This document shows, piece by piece, positions 32,848-45,164 of a stretch of 64,000 bases of DNA. The notes under the pieces were generated by a model. That model saw only the letters and a program-made list of their open reading frames with translations, was not told the DNA's origin and ran no database searches. A program made the translations under genes and the position numbers. Each line of letters opens with the position of its first letter. The stretch's first letter is position 1. Source of the DNA: Streptomyces actuosus (GTDB lineage Bacteria; Actinomycetota; Actinomycetes; Streptomycetales; Streptomycetaceae); assembly GCF_016921115.1 (NCBI RefSeq), contig NZ_JAFFZS010000005.1, positions 1-64,000 on the forward strand, given 5' to 3'.

Positions 32848-33672
32848 ATGAAGCCTGCCACACCTGCCGTCGTCGTCGCCGCGCTGCTCCTCGCCGGAGC
32901 GGTCGGCTGCTCCAAGGGGGACGCGTCGCCGGAGATGGAGCCCGCCGCGGCGGTCGCCAGGGCCGCGAAGAGCTCCGACGACATCACGTCCTTCCGGTAC
33001 CGGCTCACCGGCACCGTGCCGGAGACGGGCCGCATCCACGCCGATGCGGCGATGAACGTCGAGCCGCTCGCGATGAGCATGAAGATGACCGCCGAGGATC
33101 AGGCCGCCGACGGCCAGGTGGAGCTGCGGCTCGTCGACGGCGCCATGTACATCGACGGGGGCGCCGAGGCCGCCAAGGAGATGGACGGCAAGAGCTGGAT
33201 CAAGTTGGACCTGTCCGCGACGGGCGCGGACAAGGAGCTCAACGGCCAGCAGCTCGGAGGCGGCCAGGCCGACCAGAACCCGGCTGCCGCGTCCACCTTC
33301 CTCACCGGCTCGAAGGACGTGAAGAAGGTCGGCACCGAGACGGTCGAGGGTGTGCGGACGACCCACTACAAGGGCACCGTCACCCTCGACGCCCTGGAGA
33401 AGTCCTTCGAGAAGGCCGACAAGGCCACCCGCGAGAAGCGGAAGAAGAGCGTCGAGCAGTACGAGAAGATGGGCGTCGACCGGCTCACCATGGACCTGTG
33501 GGTCGACGGCGACGAACACACCAAGCGGTTCCGCATGCGCGGCGACGCCGACAAGGGCCCGCTCGACATGACGATCACCTTCTTCGACGTCAACAAGCCG
33601 GTGACCGTCGCGGCCCCGCCCGCCGGGGACGTCGCCGACCTCGCCGCGATGATGAAGGGCGACGACGCCTGA
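32848..33672 (+). CDS. LppX/LprAFG-like lipoprotein
   Basis: The 274-aa exported protein has a lipobox (LLLAGAVGC, Cys about residue 21) and then the LppX_LprAFG-like beta-rich fold: [28 protein letters not shown], then [20 protein letters not shown] and [19 protein letters not shown]. In mycobacteria such lipoproteins carry lipids. Streptomyces keeps a lipoprotein gene at this place between rplA and rplJ. The cargo is unknown. Confidence 0.88.
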   Translation: MKPATPAVVVAALLLAGAVGCSKGDASPEMEPAAAVARAAKSSDDITSFRYRLTGTVPETGRIHADAAMNVEPLAMSMKMTAEDQAADGQVELRLVDGAMYIDGGAEAAKEMDGKSWIKLDLSATGADKELNGQQLGGGQADQNPAAASTFLTGSKDVKKVGTETVEGVRTTHYKGTVTLDALEKSFEKADKATREKRKKSVEQYEKMGVDRLTMDLWVDGDEHTKRFRMRGDADKGPLDMTITFFDVNKPVTVAAPPAGDVADLAAMMKGDDA

Positions 33673-33712
33673 GAGCCGGCGAGCCACGGGAGCGGGCGCC
33701 GCATGAGCGGAT

Positions 33713-33742
33713 TTGCTTGACGGCGGCCCGTTCCCTTACTCT
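33713..33742 (+). promoter_or_regulatory. promoter of rplJL
   Basis: TTGCTT (33713-33718), 18-bp spacer, TACTCT (33737-33742). It gives a leader of about 240 bases before rplJ. A TTGACG overlaps but would be only 14 bp from this -10. Confidence 0.55.
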
Positions 33743-33984
33743 CCTCAGGAAGCCAAAGACCGCTGGTCGTTGCCGTGCCCCTGCCGGGGTCGGTGGCCGA
33801 AGGATCCGCTGAAAATGCGGACGACCCGCGCAGGTGACAGTGGAAGAACTCCCGGTGCGCGCGTGCCATGTGTGTGCGATCCGGTCGAGTCCGCCCCGTG
33901 CGCCTGCGCCGGGGCGTTTCGTTTTACCCCAGTCCTCCTTCGGGTCCGCGCGGTCCGAATCACCCGGAAGGAGGCCGAGGCTCT
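33743..33984 (+). ncRNA. rplJL leader, candidate ribosomal protein L10 leader RNA
   Basis: This is a structured leader with many GC-rich inverted segments (for example GCCCCG...CGGGGC near 33895-33918) ending at GGAAGGAGG before rplJ. Bacterial rplJL operons are autoregulated by L10(L12) binding such leaders. Identification rests on position, length and structure; no covariance search was run. Confidence 0.55.
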
Positions 33985-34515
33985 ATGGCGAGGCCCGACA
34001 AGGCTGCTGCGGTTGCCGAGCTGACGGACAAGTTCCGCAACTCGTCGGCTGCCGTGCTGACCGAGTACCGGGGTCTCACCGTGGCGCAGACCAGGAAGCT
34101 GCGTCTTGCACTCGGTGAGAACGCCCAGTACGCCGTGGTGAAGAACACGCTGACCAAGATTGCGGCCAACGAGGCCGGGATCACGACGCTGGACGACCTG
34201 TTCAACGGTCCGACGGCTGTCGCCTTCGTCACCGGTGACCCGGTGGAGTCGGCGAAGGGTCTCCGTGACTTCGCCAAGGAAAACCCGAATCTCGTCATCA
34301 AGGGCGGTGTCCTTGACGGCAAGGCGCTGTCCGCCGACGAGATCAAGAAGCTTGCGGACCTCGAGTCCCGCGAGGTTCTGCTCAGCAAGCTGGCCGGTGC
34401 CTTCAAGGCGAAGCAGTCCCAGGCTGCCTCCGTCTTCCAGGCGCTGCCGTCGAAGCTCGTCCGTACCGTGGACGCGCTGCGCGCCAAGCAGGCCGAGCAG
34501 GGCGGTGCCGAGTAA
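33985..34515 (+). CDS. rplJ: 50S ribosomal protein L10
   Basis: The 176-aa L10 protein has an N-terminal rRNA-binding domain ([47 protein letters not shown]) and a C-terminal helix that holds the L7/L12 dimers ([19 protein letters not shown] onward). GGAAGGAGG precedes the ATG at 33985; an upstream in-frame ATG at 33868 would cover the leader RNA and is rejected. It forms one operon with rplL. Confidence 0.98.
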   Translation: MARPDKAAAVAELTDKFRNSSAAVLTEYRGLTVAQTRKLRLALGENAQYAVVKNTLTKIAANEAGITTLDDLFNGPTAVAFVTGDPVESAKGLRDFAKENPNLVIKGGVLDGKALSADEIKKLADLESREVLLSKLAGAFKAKQSQAASVFQALPSKLVRTVDALRAKQAEQGGAE

Positions 34516-34629
34516 CTCGGCTCGCACCCCGGCCCCCGCTCACCGAACGCGGAGGCCGACGCGGGCCGACGTACGCCCGCCTCATCCAGTACATCCGGCA
34601 CCTGCCGATTTAGTGGAAGGACCGCCATC

Positions 34630-35016
34630 ATGGCGAAGCTCAGCCAGGAAGACCTGCTCGCGCAGTTCGAGGAGATGACCCTCATCGAGCTCTCCGAGTT
34701 CGTGAAGGCCTTCGAGGAGAAGTTCGACGTCACCGCCGCTGCCGCTGCCCCGGTCGTCGTCGCCGGTGCCGCCGGTGGCGCCGAGGCCGCCGCTGTCGAG
34801 GAGCAGGACGAGTTCGACGTCGTCCTCACCGGCGCCGGTGAGAAGAAGATCCAGGTCATCAAGGTCGTGCGTGAGCTGACCTCCCTCGGCCTGAAGGAGG
34901 CCAAGGACCTGGTCGACGGCACCCCGAAGGCCGTCCTGGAGAAGGTCAACAAGGAGGCCGCGGACAAGGCCAAGGAGGCCCTCGAGGGCGCCGGCGCCTC
35001 GGTCGAGGTCAAGTAG
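34630..35016 (+). CDS. rplL: 50S ribosomal protein L7/L12
   Basis: The 128-aa stalk protein has an N-terminal dimerisation domain ([35 protein letters not shown]), an Ala/Glu hinge and the C-terminal factor-binding domain ([20 protein letters not shown], then [12 protein letters not shown]). It recruits the translational GTPases encoded further along this window (EF-G, EF-Tu). It is followed by a hairpin and the rpoB leader. Confidence 0.98.
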   Translation: MAKLSQEDLLAQFEEMTLIELSEFVKAFEEKFDVTAAAAAPVVVAGAAGGAEAAAVEEQDEFDVVLTGAGEKKIQVIKVVRELTSLGLKEAKDLVDGTPKAVLEKVNKEAADKAKEALEGAGASVEVK

Positions 35017-35075
35017 GACCTTCGCGACCTCCGCGACAGCGAGACCGGCCCCGCAGGGGCTGTAACGCGAACGCA

Positions 35076-35113
35076 CCGAAGGGCGATCATCCATCTGGGT
35101 GGTCGCCTTTCGG
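35076..35113 (+). terminator. terminator/attenuator between rplL and rpoB
   Basis: An imperfect 17-bp stem (35076-35092 with 35097-35113), 60 bases after rplL. In E. coli the corresponding hairpin is a partial attenuator, and partial read-through into rpoBC is possible here. Confidence 0.75.
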
Positions 35114-35371
35114 CGTTCCCCGGGGTCCGGCGCGGGCCGCCTTGCACCTCGGTGCGCGAGGGGTAAGGTGATCTTCGTCGTGTCTCAGGAAGCCCCGGTT
35201 CGGGCAAGGGGGCCTTGACGAACCGCACGCAGCGCGCAATTCTCAGGACGCGTCGTCACAAGGATCCGAATCCGAGGCATGGATCGACGGCGAAGAGGGC
35301 AGTATCAACGTGCGTTGAGGGCAGGCATGCCGCAGGCGTTGAGAACAATGGGAGTCTCAGTAAATCGGGAC

Positions 35372-35400
35372 TGGACATCAGTGTGCCATGTGGCTACACT
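35372..35400 (+). promoter_or_regulatory. promoter of rpoBC
   Basis: TGGACA (35372-35377), 17-bp spacer, TACACT (35395-35400): a near-consensus vegetative promoter, 165 bases upstream of rpoB. The rest of the 550-bp rplL-rpoB gap shows a further TTGACG at about 35215 without a convincing -10, and no gene. Confidence 0.75.
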
Positions 35401-35564
35401 GACCCTTTGCGCTGCCTGTTAGCTGTCCCCTGCCCGTCACCAGGGGTCTGCCCTCACTCGAGCACTGACCGACAGATGGTCTCCGACCTGGGACTTCTGT
35501 CTCTGTGTACGGGTGAGGGGCCGGTACGCGCGTAGTGAGTCCGAGCCCTCGGAAGGACCCCCTC

Positions 35565-38500
35565 TTGGCCGCCTCGCGCACTGCCTCGATCGCGAATACG
35601 AACAACGGCGCCAGCACCGCCCCGCTGCGCATCTCCTTTGCAAAGATCAAGGAGCCTCTCGAGGTTCCGAACCTGCTCGCGCTGCAGACCGAGAGCTTTG
35701 ACTGGCTGCTCGGCAACACCGCCTGGCAGAGTCGGGTCGAGGAGGCTCTCGAGAACGGTCAGGACGTCCCCACCAAGTCCGGCCTCGAGGAGATCTTCGA
35801 GGAGATCTCCCCGATCGAGGACTTCTCCGGGTCGATGTCGCTGACCTTCCGCGACCACCGCTTCGAGCCGCCGAAGAACTCGATCGACGAGTGCAAGGAG
35901 CGCGACTTCACGTACGCCGCGCCGCTCTTCGTCACGGCCGAGTTCACCAACAACGAGACCGGCGAGATCAAGTCCCAGACCGTCTTCATGGGCGACTTCC
36001 CGCTCATGACGAACAAGGGCACCTTCGTCATCAACGGCACCGAGCGTGTCGTGGTGTCGCAGCTGGTCCGTTCGCCGGGTGTCTACTTCGACTCCAGCAT
36101 CGACAAGACGTCCGACAAGGACATCTTCTCCGCCAAGATCATCCCGTCCCGGGGTGCCTGGCTGGAGATGGAGATCGACAAGCGCGACATGGTCGGTGTC
36201 CGCATCGACCGCAAGCGCAAGCAGTCCGTGACCGTCCTGCTCAAGGCGCTCGGCTGGACGACCGAGCAGATCCTCGAGGAGTTCGGCGAGTACGAGTCCA
36301 TGCGCGCCACCCTGGAGAAGGACCACACCCAGGGCCAGGACGACGCGCTGCTCGACATCTACCGCAAGCTGCGCCCGGGCGAGCCCCCGACGCGTGAGGC
36401 CGCGCAGACGCTGCTGGAGAACCTGTACTTCAACCCCAAGCGCTACGACCTCGCCAAGGTCGGCCGCTACAAGGTCAACAAGAAGCTGGGTACGGACACC
36501 GCGCTCGACGCCGGCGTCCTGACCGTCGAGGACATCCTCGCGACGATCAAGTACCTGGTGAAGCTGCACGCCGGTGAGACCGAGACCACCTCCGAGTCCG
36601 ACCGGACGATCATCGTCGAGACCGACGACATCGACCACTTCGGCAACCGCCGCATCCGCAGCGTCGGCGAGCTCATCCAGAACCAGGTCCGCACCGGCCT
36701 GGCCCGGATGGAGCGCGTCGTGCGTGAGCGCATGACCACGCAGGACGTCGAGGCGATCACGCCGCAGACCCTGATCAACATCCGGCCGGTCGTCGCCTCC
36801 ATCAAGGAGTTCTTCGGCACCAGCCAGCTGTCCCAGTTCATGGACCAGAACAACCCGCTGTCGGGGCTGACGCACAAGCGTCGTCTGAACGCCCTCGGCC
36901 CGGGTGGTCTCTCCCGTGAGCGGGCCGGCTTCGAGGTCCGCGACGTGCACCCGTCGCACTACGGCCGCATGTGCCCGATCGAGACGCCCGAAGGCCCGAA
37001 CATCGGTCTGATCGGCTCGCTGGCCTCCTACGGCCGGGTCAACGCCTTCGGTTTCATCGAGACCCCGTACCGCAAGGTCGTCGAGGGCCAGGTCACCGAC
37101 GAGGTCGACTACCTGACCGCCGACGAGGAGGACCGCTTCGTCATCGCGCAGGCCAACGCGCCGCTGACGGAGGAGATGCGCTTCGCCGAGAACCGCGTCC
37201 TGGTCCGCCGCCGCGGCGGCGAGGTCGACTACGTCCCCGGCACCGACGTGGACTACATGGACGTCTCGCCGCGCCAGATGGTGTCGGTCGCGACCGCCAT
37301 GATCCCCTTCCTGGAGCACGACGACGCCAACCGTGCCCTCATGGGCGCGAACATGATGCGCCAGGCCGTTCCGCTGATCCAGGCGGAGTCCCCGCTCGTC
37401 GGCACCGGCATGGAGTACCGCTCCGCCGTCGACGCCGGCGACGTCGTCAAGGCCGAGAAGGCCGGTGTGGTCCAGGAGGTCTCCGCGGACTACATCACCA
37501 CCGCCAACGACGACGGCACGTACATCACGTACCGGCTGGCCAAGTTCTCCCGCTCCAACCAGGGCACCTCGGTCAACCAGAAGGTCATCGTCAACGAGGG
37601 CGACCGCATCATCGAGGGCCAGGTCCTCGCCGACGGTCCCGCCACCGAGGACGGTGAGATGGCGCTCGGCAAGAACCTCCTCGTGGCGTTCATGCCGTGG
37701 GAGGGCTACAACTACGAGGACGCCATCATCCTCAGCCAGCGCCTGGTGCAGGACGACGTCCTCTCCTCGATCCACATCGAGGAGCACGAGGTCGACGCCC
37801 GTGACACCAAGCTCGGCCCCGAGGAGATCACCCGGGACATCCCGAACGTCTCCGAGGAGGTCCTCGCCGACCTCGACGAGCGCGGCATCATCCGCATCGG
37901 TGCCGAGGTCGTCGCCGGTGACATCCTCGTCGGCAAGGTGACCCCGAAGGGCGAGACCGAGCTGACGCCGGAGGAGCGCCTGCTGCGCGCGATCTTCGGT
38001 GAGAAGGCCCGTGAGGTCCGTGACACCTCGCTGAAGGTGCCGCACGGCGAGACCGGCAAGGTCATCGGCGTGCGCGTCTTCGACCGCGAGGAGGGCGACG
38101 AGCTGCCGCCCGGCGTGAACCAGCTGGTCCGCGTCTACGTCGCGCAGAAGCGCAAGATCACCGATGGTGACAAGCTCGCCGGCCGCCACGGCAACAAGGG
38201 CGTCATCTCCAAGATCCTGCCGATCGAGGACATGCCGTTCCTGGAGGACGGCACCCCGGTCGACATCATCCTCAACCCGCTCGGTGTCCCGTCCCGGATG
38301 AACCCGGGACAGGTCATGGAGATCCACCTCGGCTGGCTCGCCTCCCAGGGCTGGAAGGTCGAGGGCAGCGAGGAGTGGATGGAGCGTCTGAAGGCCATCG
38401 GCGCCGACGACGTCCCCGCCCGGACCAACGTCGCCACGCCGGTCTTCGACGGCGCGCGCGAGGACGAGCTGGCCGGCCTGTTCGACTACGCCCTGCCCAA

Positions 38501-39047
38501 CCGCGACGGCGACCGCATGATGCTGCCGTCCGGCAAGGCGCGGCTGTTCGACGGCCGCTCCGGCGAGCCGTTCCCGGACCCGATCTCCGTCGGCTACATG
38601 TACATCCTCAAGCTGCACCACCTGGTCGACGACAAGCTGCACGCCCGCTCGACCGGTCCGTACTCGATGATCACCCAGCAGCCGCTGGGTGGTAAGGCGC
38701 AGTTCGGTGGCCAGCGCTTCGGCGAGATGGAGGTGTGGGCCCTCGAGGCCTACGGCGCCGCCTACGCGCTCCAGGAACTGCTGACCATCAAGTCCGACGA
38801 CGTCACCGGCCGCGTGAAGGTCTACGAGGCCATCGTCAAGGGCGAGAACATCCCCGAGCCCGGCATCCCCGAGTCCTTCAAGGTGCTCATCAAGGAGATG
38901 CAGTCGCTCTGCCTGAACGTGGAGGTGCTGTCCAGCGACGGTATGTCCATCGAGATGCGCGACACCGACGAGGACGTCTTCCGCGCTGCGGAGGAGCTCG
39001 GTATCGACCTGTCCCGGCGCGAGCCGAGCAGCGTCGAAGAGGTCTGA
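35565..39047 (+). CDS. rpoB: RNA polymerase beta subunit, with Asn at rifampicin position 531
   Basis: The 1160-aa product is full-length RpoB. Landmarks in order are [11 protein letters not shown], the rifampicin region [58 protein letters not shown] and [20 protein letters not shown] near the end. I start at TTG 35565 because GGAAGGA lies seven bases before it and it gives the numbering used for Streptomyces RpoB; a GTG at 35535 is the alternative. The rifampicin cluster reads KRRLNALGP. The residue equivalent to E. coli Ser531 is Asn442 (AAC at 36888-36890), where Streptomyces relatives have Ser. The other cluster residues look wild type. Confidence 0.97.
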   Translation: MAASRTASIANTNNGASTAPLRISFAKIKEPLEVPNLLALQTESFDWLLGNTAWQSRVEEALENGQDVPTKSGLEEIFEEISPIEDFSGSMSLTFRDHRFEPPKNSIDECKERDFTYAAPLFVTAEFTNNETGEIKSQTVFMGDFPLMTNKGTFVINGTERVVVSQLVRSPGVYFDSSIDKTSDKDIFSAKIIPSRGAWLEMEIDKRDMVGVRIDRKRKQSVTVLLKALGWTTEQILEEFGEYESMRATLEKDHTQGQDDALLDIYRKLRPGEPPTREAAQTLLENLYFNPKRYDLAKVGRYKVNKKLGTDTALDAGVLTVEDILATIKYLVKLHAGETETTSESDRTIIVETDDIDHFGNRRIRSVGELIQNQVRTGLARMERVVRERMTTQDVEAITPQTLINIRPVVASIKEFFGTSQLSQFMDQNNPLSGLTHKRRLNALGPGGLSRERAGFEVRDVHPSHYGRMCPIETPEGPNIGLIGSLASYGRVNAFGFIETPYRKVVEGQVTDEVDYLTADEEDRFVIAQANAPLTEEMRFAENRVLVRRRGGEVDYVPGTDVDYMDVSPRQMVSVATAMIPFLEHDDANRALMGANMMRQAVPLIQAESPLVGTGMEYRSAVDAGDVVKAEKAGVVQEVSADYITTANDDGTYITYRLAKFSRSNQGTSVNQKVIVNEGDRIIEGQVLADGPATEDGEMALGKNLLVAFMPWEGYNYEDAIILSQRLVQDDVLSSIHIEEHEVDARDTKLGPEEITRDIPNVSEEVLADLDERGIIRIGAEVVAGDILVGKVTPKGETELTPEERLLRAIFGEKAREVRDTSLKVPHGETGKVIGVRVFDREEGDELPPGVNQLVRVYVAQKRKITDGDKLAGRHGNKGVISKILPIEDMPFLEDGTPVDIILNPLGVPSRMNPGQVMEIHLGWLASQGWKVEGSEEWMERLKAIGADDVPARTNVATPVFDGAREDELAGLFDYALPNRDGDRMMLPSGKARLFDGRSGEPFPDPISVGYMYILKLHHLVDDKLHARSTGPYSMITQQPLGGKAQFGGQRFGEMEVWALEAYGAAYALQELLTIKSDDVTGRVKVYEAIVKGENIPEPGIPESFKVLIKEMQSLCLNVEVLSSDGMSIEMRDTDEDVFRAAEELGIDLSRREPSSVEEV

Positions 39048-39060
39048 CGGGAGTCCGGTA

Positions 39061-39086
39061 GGGGCCTCGCCGCCGTGCGAGGCCCC
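39061..39086 (+). terminator. hairpin between rpoB and rpoC
   Basis: Perfect 10-bp stem GGGGCCTCGC / complement with a six-base loop, 13 bases after rpoB. As rpoB and rpoC are co-transcribed, it is more likely an RNA-processing or stability element than a full terminator. Confidence 0.5.
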
Positions 39087-39150
39087 CGCCGACCCCCAGG
39101 CCCCCGTTTCAGACCACAGACTTAACGACCCTGAGAGGGATTGACGCATA

Positions 39151-43065
<3,915 letters not shown>

Positions 43066-43076
43066 GCGAGCAGCAT

Positions 43077-43115
43077 GAAGGGCGGTCATCCCCGATCCGG
43101 GGGTGGCCGCCCTTC
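43077..43115 (+). terminator. terminator of rpoBC
   Basis: A 17-bp near-perfect stem (43077-43093 with 43099-43115), 11 bases after rpoC. The convergent M48 gene ends 24 bases further on. Confidence 0.88.
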
Positions 43116-43139
43116 GGCATGCCCGGGTGCGGCGCGGTG

Positions 43140-44594
43140 TCAGTGCCGCTGCGGCTGGAGGTAGGGCTGGAGGTGGTGCAGCCGGGTGTAGTAGTCCGGG
43201 TGGGAGGCCAGCAGCTTGCTCACCGGGCTCTCCGCGGGCGCGGAGCCGCCGTTGCGGGCGGCGAGGGCGGCGACGGCCTGCTCCTCCTCGTGGTGCATCT
43301 TCTCCAGCACGGAGGCCAGCATCGGGGCGAACCCGAGGGCCGCCGCGTGCTGGTCGGCCCGCAGCTCGGAGCGCCGGCCGACGGCGGCGAGGGCGTAGGG
43401 CACGCCCAGGACCAGCAGCGGCAGGCCGTACAGGGAGCTGACGGTCACCAGGGCGATCCCGCCCACGATCAGGCCGAAGAAGAGGACGCCGAAGCAGGAG
43501 AAGGCCTGCGACATCTGGAACATCACGGTGGTCATCACGCGCAGCACCCGCCAGGCGATCCGGCCCGGCAGCGCGTACCAGTAGCCGAGCAGGCCGGACC
43601 AGGCGTGGCCGCCGACGTGGTGCCCCAGCTCGTGGGCCATGACGGCGGCGAGTTCGCCGTTGGGCAGGTCGGTCATGGCGAAGCGGGTGACGCCGACGAT
43701 GTGCCCGGCCGCCGCGACGGCGTTCAGATGGTCGCTGTCCTCCACCCACAGCTCGTAGATCCGGCCGTCCACACCGGCCCGCGTGGTCACCTCCTGCCAG
43801 ACCGGTTCGAGTTTGGCTCGTTCCTGCGGCGTGGGGTAGCGCAGGCGGAGCAGATGGCGCGCGAGGGTGCGTTCCGTGGGGCGGTGGAAGACGAGCGCGC
43901 CGGTCGCGAGCCAGGCGAGTATCAGCACCGGCCCGAAGTCGCCGAAGAGCAGGGAGATCAGGGCGACGACGAAGAGGCTGCACAGGAAGTTCGGCAGGTG
44001 CAGCAGCAGGCTGCCCACGGTGGTGGCGTCGGTGCGCCGCTGGTGGGCGGAGATGTGGACGCGGCGCGGTCCGGTGCTGATGTGGTGGGGGTGGTCGGTG
44101 TCGTCCGCGGCGGCAGGTGCCTGCGGGGCGGCCGGGGCCGCCGGTGGGGGAGCCGCCGGCTGCGCGGGAGCCTGGGGGTACTGCGGGGGAACGGCGGCGG
44201 AGGTGGGCGCCTGGGGGTACGGATGGCCCGGGGCGCCGGGGTGGTGGGGTGCCGCGGGGTACCCGGGCGGCTGCGGCGGCTGCGGGGCCTGCGGGTACCC
44301 CGGGGCGGCCTGCTGGAACGGCGACGGCCCGGGGCCGGGCTGCTGCGGCTGGTGCTGAGGGGGCGGGTACCCGGCGCCGGGAGGCTGCGGGTACTGCGGT
44401 GCGACCGCAGGCTGTGGCTGCTGCGGGTACTGCGGTGCGACCGCAGGCTGTGGCTGCTGCGGGTACTGCGGCTGCTGTGGTGCTGCCGCCGGCTGCGGGT
44501 ACTGCGGTTGCTGCGGGTAGGGAGGGGTCTGCCCGGGCGGGGGTGTCGCGGGTTGCCCGGGGTGTTCCGGCGGTGTGGGCGGCGGCTGGGTCAT
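43140..44594 (-). CDS. M48 membrane metalloprotease with Pro/Gln-rich N-terminal tail
   Basis: The 484-aa protein has a low-complexity N-terminal region of about 165 residues rich in PQ, YPQ and PA. Two TM helices follow (about 192-235), then the M48 protease domain with the zinc motif HELGHHVGGH (321-330), two further TM helices (about 350-400) and the third ligand in RRSELRADQHAA. This is the HtpX/CAAX-protease-like layout, with the active site facing the cytosol or inner leaflet. It ends the leftward cluster that begins with the cyclase, 39 bases after the Pycsar-like gene. A role in cleaving or triggering a cluster partner is inferred from context only. Confidence 0.85.
   Translation of the reverse strand: MTQPPPTPPEHPGQPATPPPGQTPPYPQQPQYPQPAAAPQQPQYPQQPQPAVAPQYPQQPQPAVAPQYPQPPGAGYPPPQHQPQQPGPGPSPFQQAAPGYPQAPQPPQPPGYPAAPHHPGAPGHPYPQAPTSAAVPPQYPQAPAQPAAPPPAAPAAPQAPAAADDTDHPHHISTGPRRVHISAHQRRTDATTVGSLLLHLPNFLCSLFVVALISLLFGDFGPVLILAWLATGALVFHRPTERTLARHLLRLRYPTPQERAKLEPVWQEVTTRAGVDGRIYELWVEDSDHLNAVAAAGHIVGVTRFAMTDLPNGELAAVMAHELGHHVGGHAWSGLLGYWYALPGRIAWRVLRVMTTVMFQMSQAFSCFGVLFFGLIVGGIALVTVSSLYGLPLLVLGVPYALAAVGRRSELRADQHAAALGFAPMLASVLEKMHHEEEQAVAALAARNGGSAPAESPVSKLLASHPDYYTRLHHLQPYLQPQRH
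44391..44462. repeat. 36-bp perfect tandem duplication inside the M48 gene
   Basis: 44391-44426 and 44427-44462 are identical and encode a 12-residue unit (YPQQPQPAVAPQ) twice in the proline-rich tail; a partial third unit adjoins. Confidence 0.85.
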
Positions 44595-44633
44595 GGGGTT
44601 CCGGATTCCTTCTCTGTGCGGGGACGGTGGCGG

Positions 44634-45164
44634 TCAGCCGATGAGCAGGGAGGCCGGCACCAGGACCGTGCCGACGCAGAACGCGATCAGGCCGGTGCGG
44701 ATCCACTGGTGCTTGCGTGCGGCGATCCCACTCGTCTCGGTGAGGGCCGCGACCAGACCGGCCGCGGGGTCGCGCTCGGTGTCGGCGAGCGCGGTCTCCA
44801 GCCGGTTCGTGCGGACGGCTTGCTGGATGTCTCCGAAGTACGACAGGGGCAGGCCCGGCTCCCACGCGTCCCGGCGGTAGCGCGGCAGGACGGCCAGCAG
44901 CAGGGCGAACAGGGACAGGGCGAGTGCGGCGATCCCGGCCCACCACGCGACGCTGCCCGGACCGGACAGCGCGGCCGGGGACCAGTCGCGCCCGGCGAGC
45001 ATCCCGCTGAACACGCCCCCCGCCAGCCCGAGCGCGGCGACCAGCACGGACGCCTTGCTGTCGGCCCGCGCGATCTCGCCCCGCAGATCCGCCAGCAGCC
45101 GCTCGCAGAGCTGCGCCCGGGCGGACGCACCGGTCATGGGCACGGGCTCGCCGGTCGTCGTCAT
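44634..45164 (-). CDS. Pycsar-effector-like (PycTM/DUF5706) membrane protein
   Basis: The 176-aa protein begins with a helix, LLADLRGEIARADSKASVLV, which I recognise as the opening of the Pycsar effector TM domain (DUF5706). TM segments follow at about residues 38-58, 70-93 and 152-176. In Pycsar defence, a class III pyrimidine cyclase makes cCMP or cUMP after phage infection, and a PycTM protein then damages the membrane. A class III cyclase homologue is encoded three genes upstream on the same strand. The ATG overlaps the stop of the SPFH-like gene (ATGA). The family call rests on motif memory; a profile search would settle it. Confidence 0.7.
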   Translation of the reverse strand: MTTTGEPVPMTGASARAQLCERLLADLRGEIARADSKASVLVAALGLAGGVFSGMLAGRDWSPAALSGPGSVAWWAGIAALALSLFALLLAVLPRYRRDAWEPGLPLSYFGDIQQAVRTNRLETALADTERDPAAGLVAALTETSGIAARKHQWIRTGLIAFCVGTVLVPASLLIG

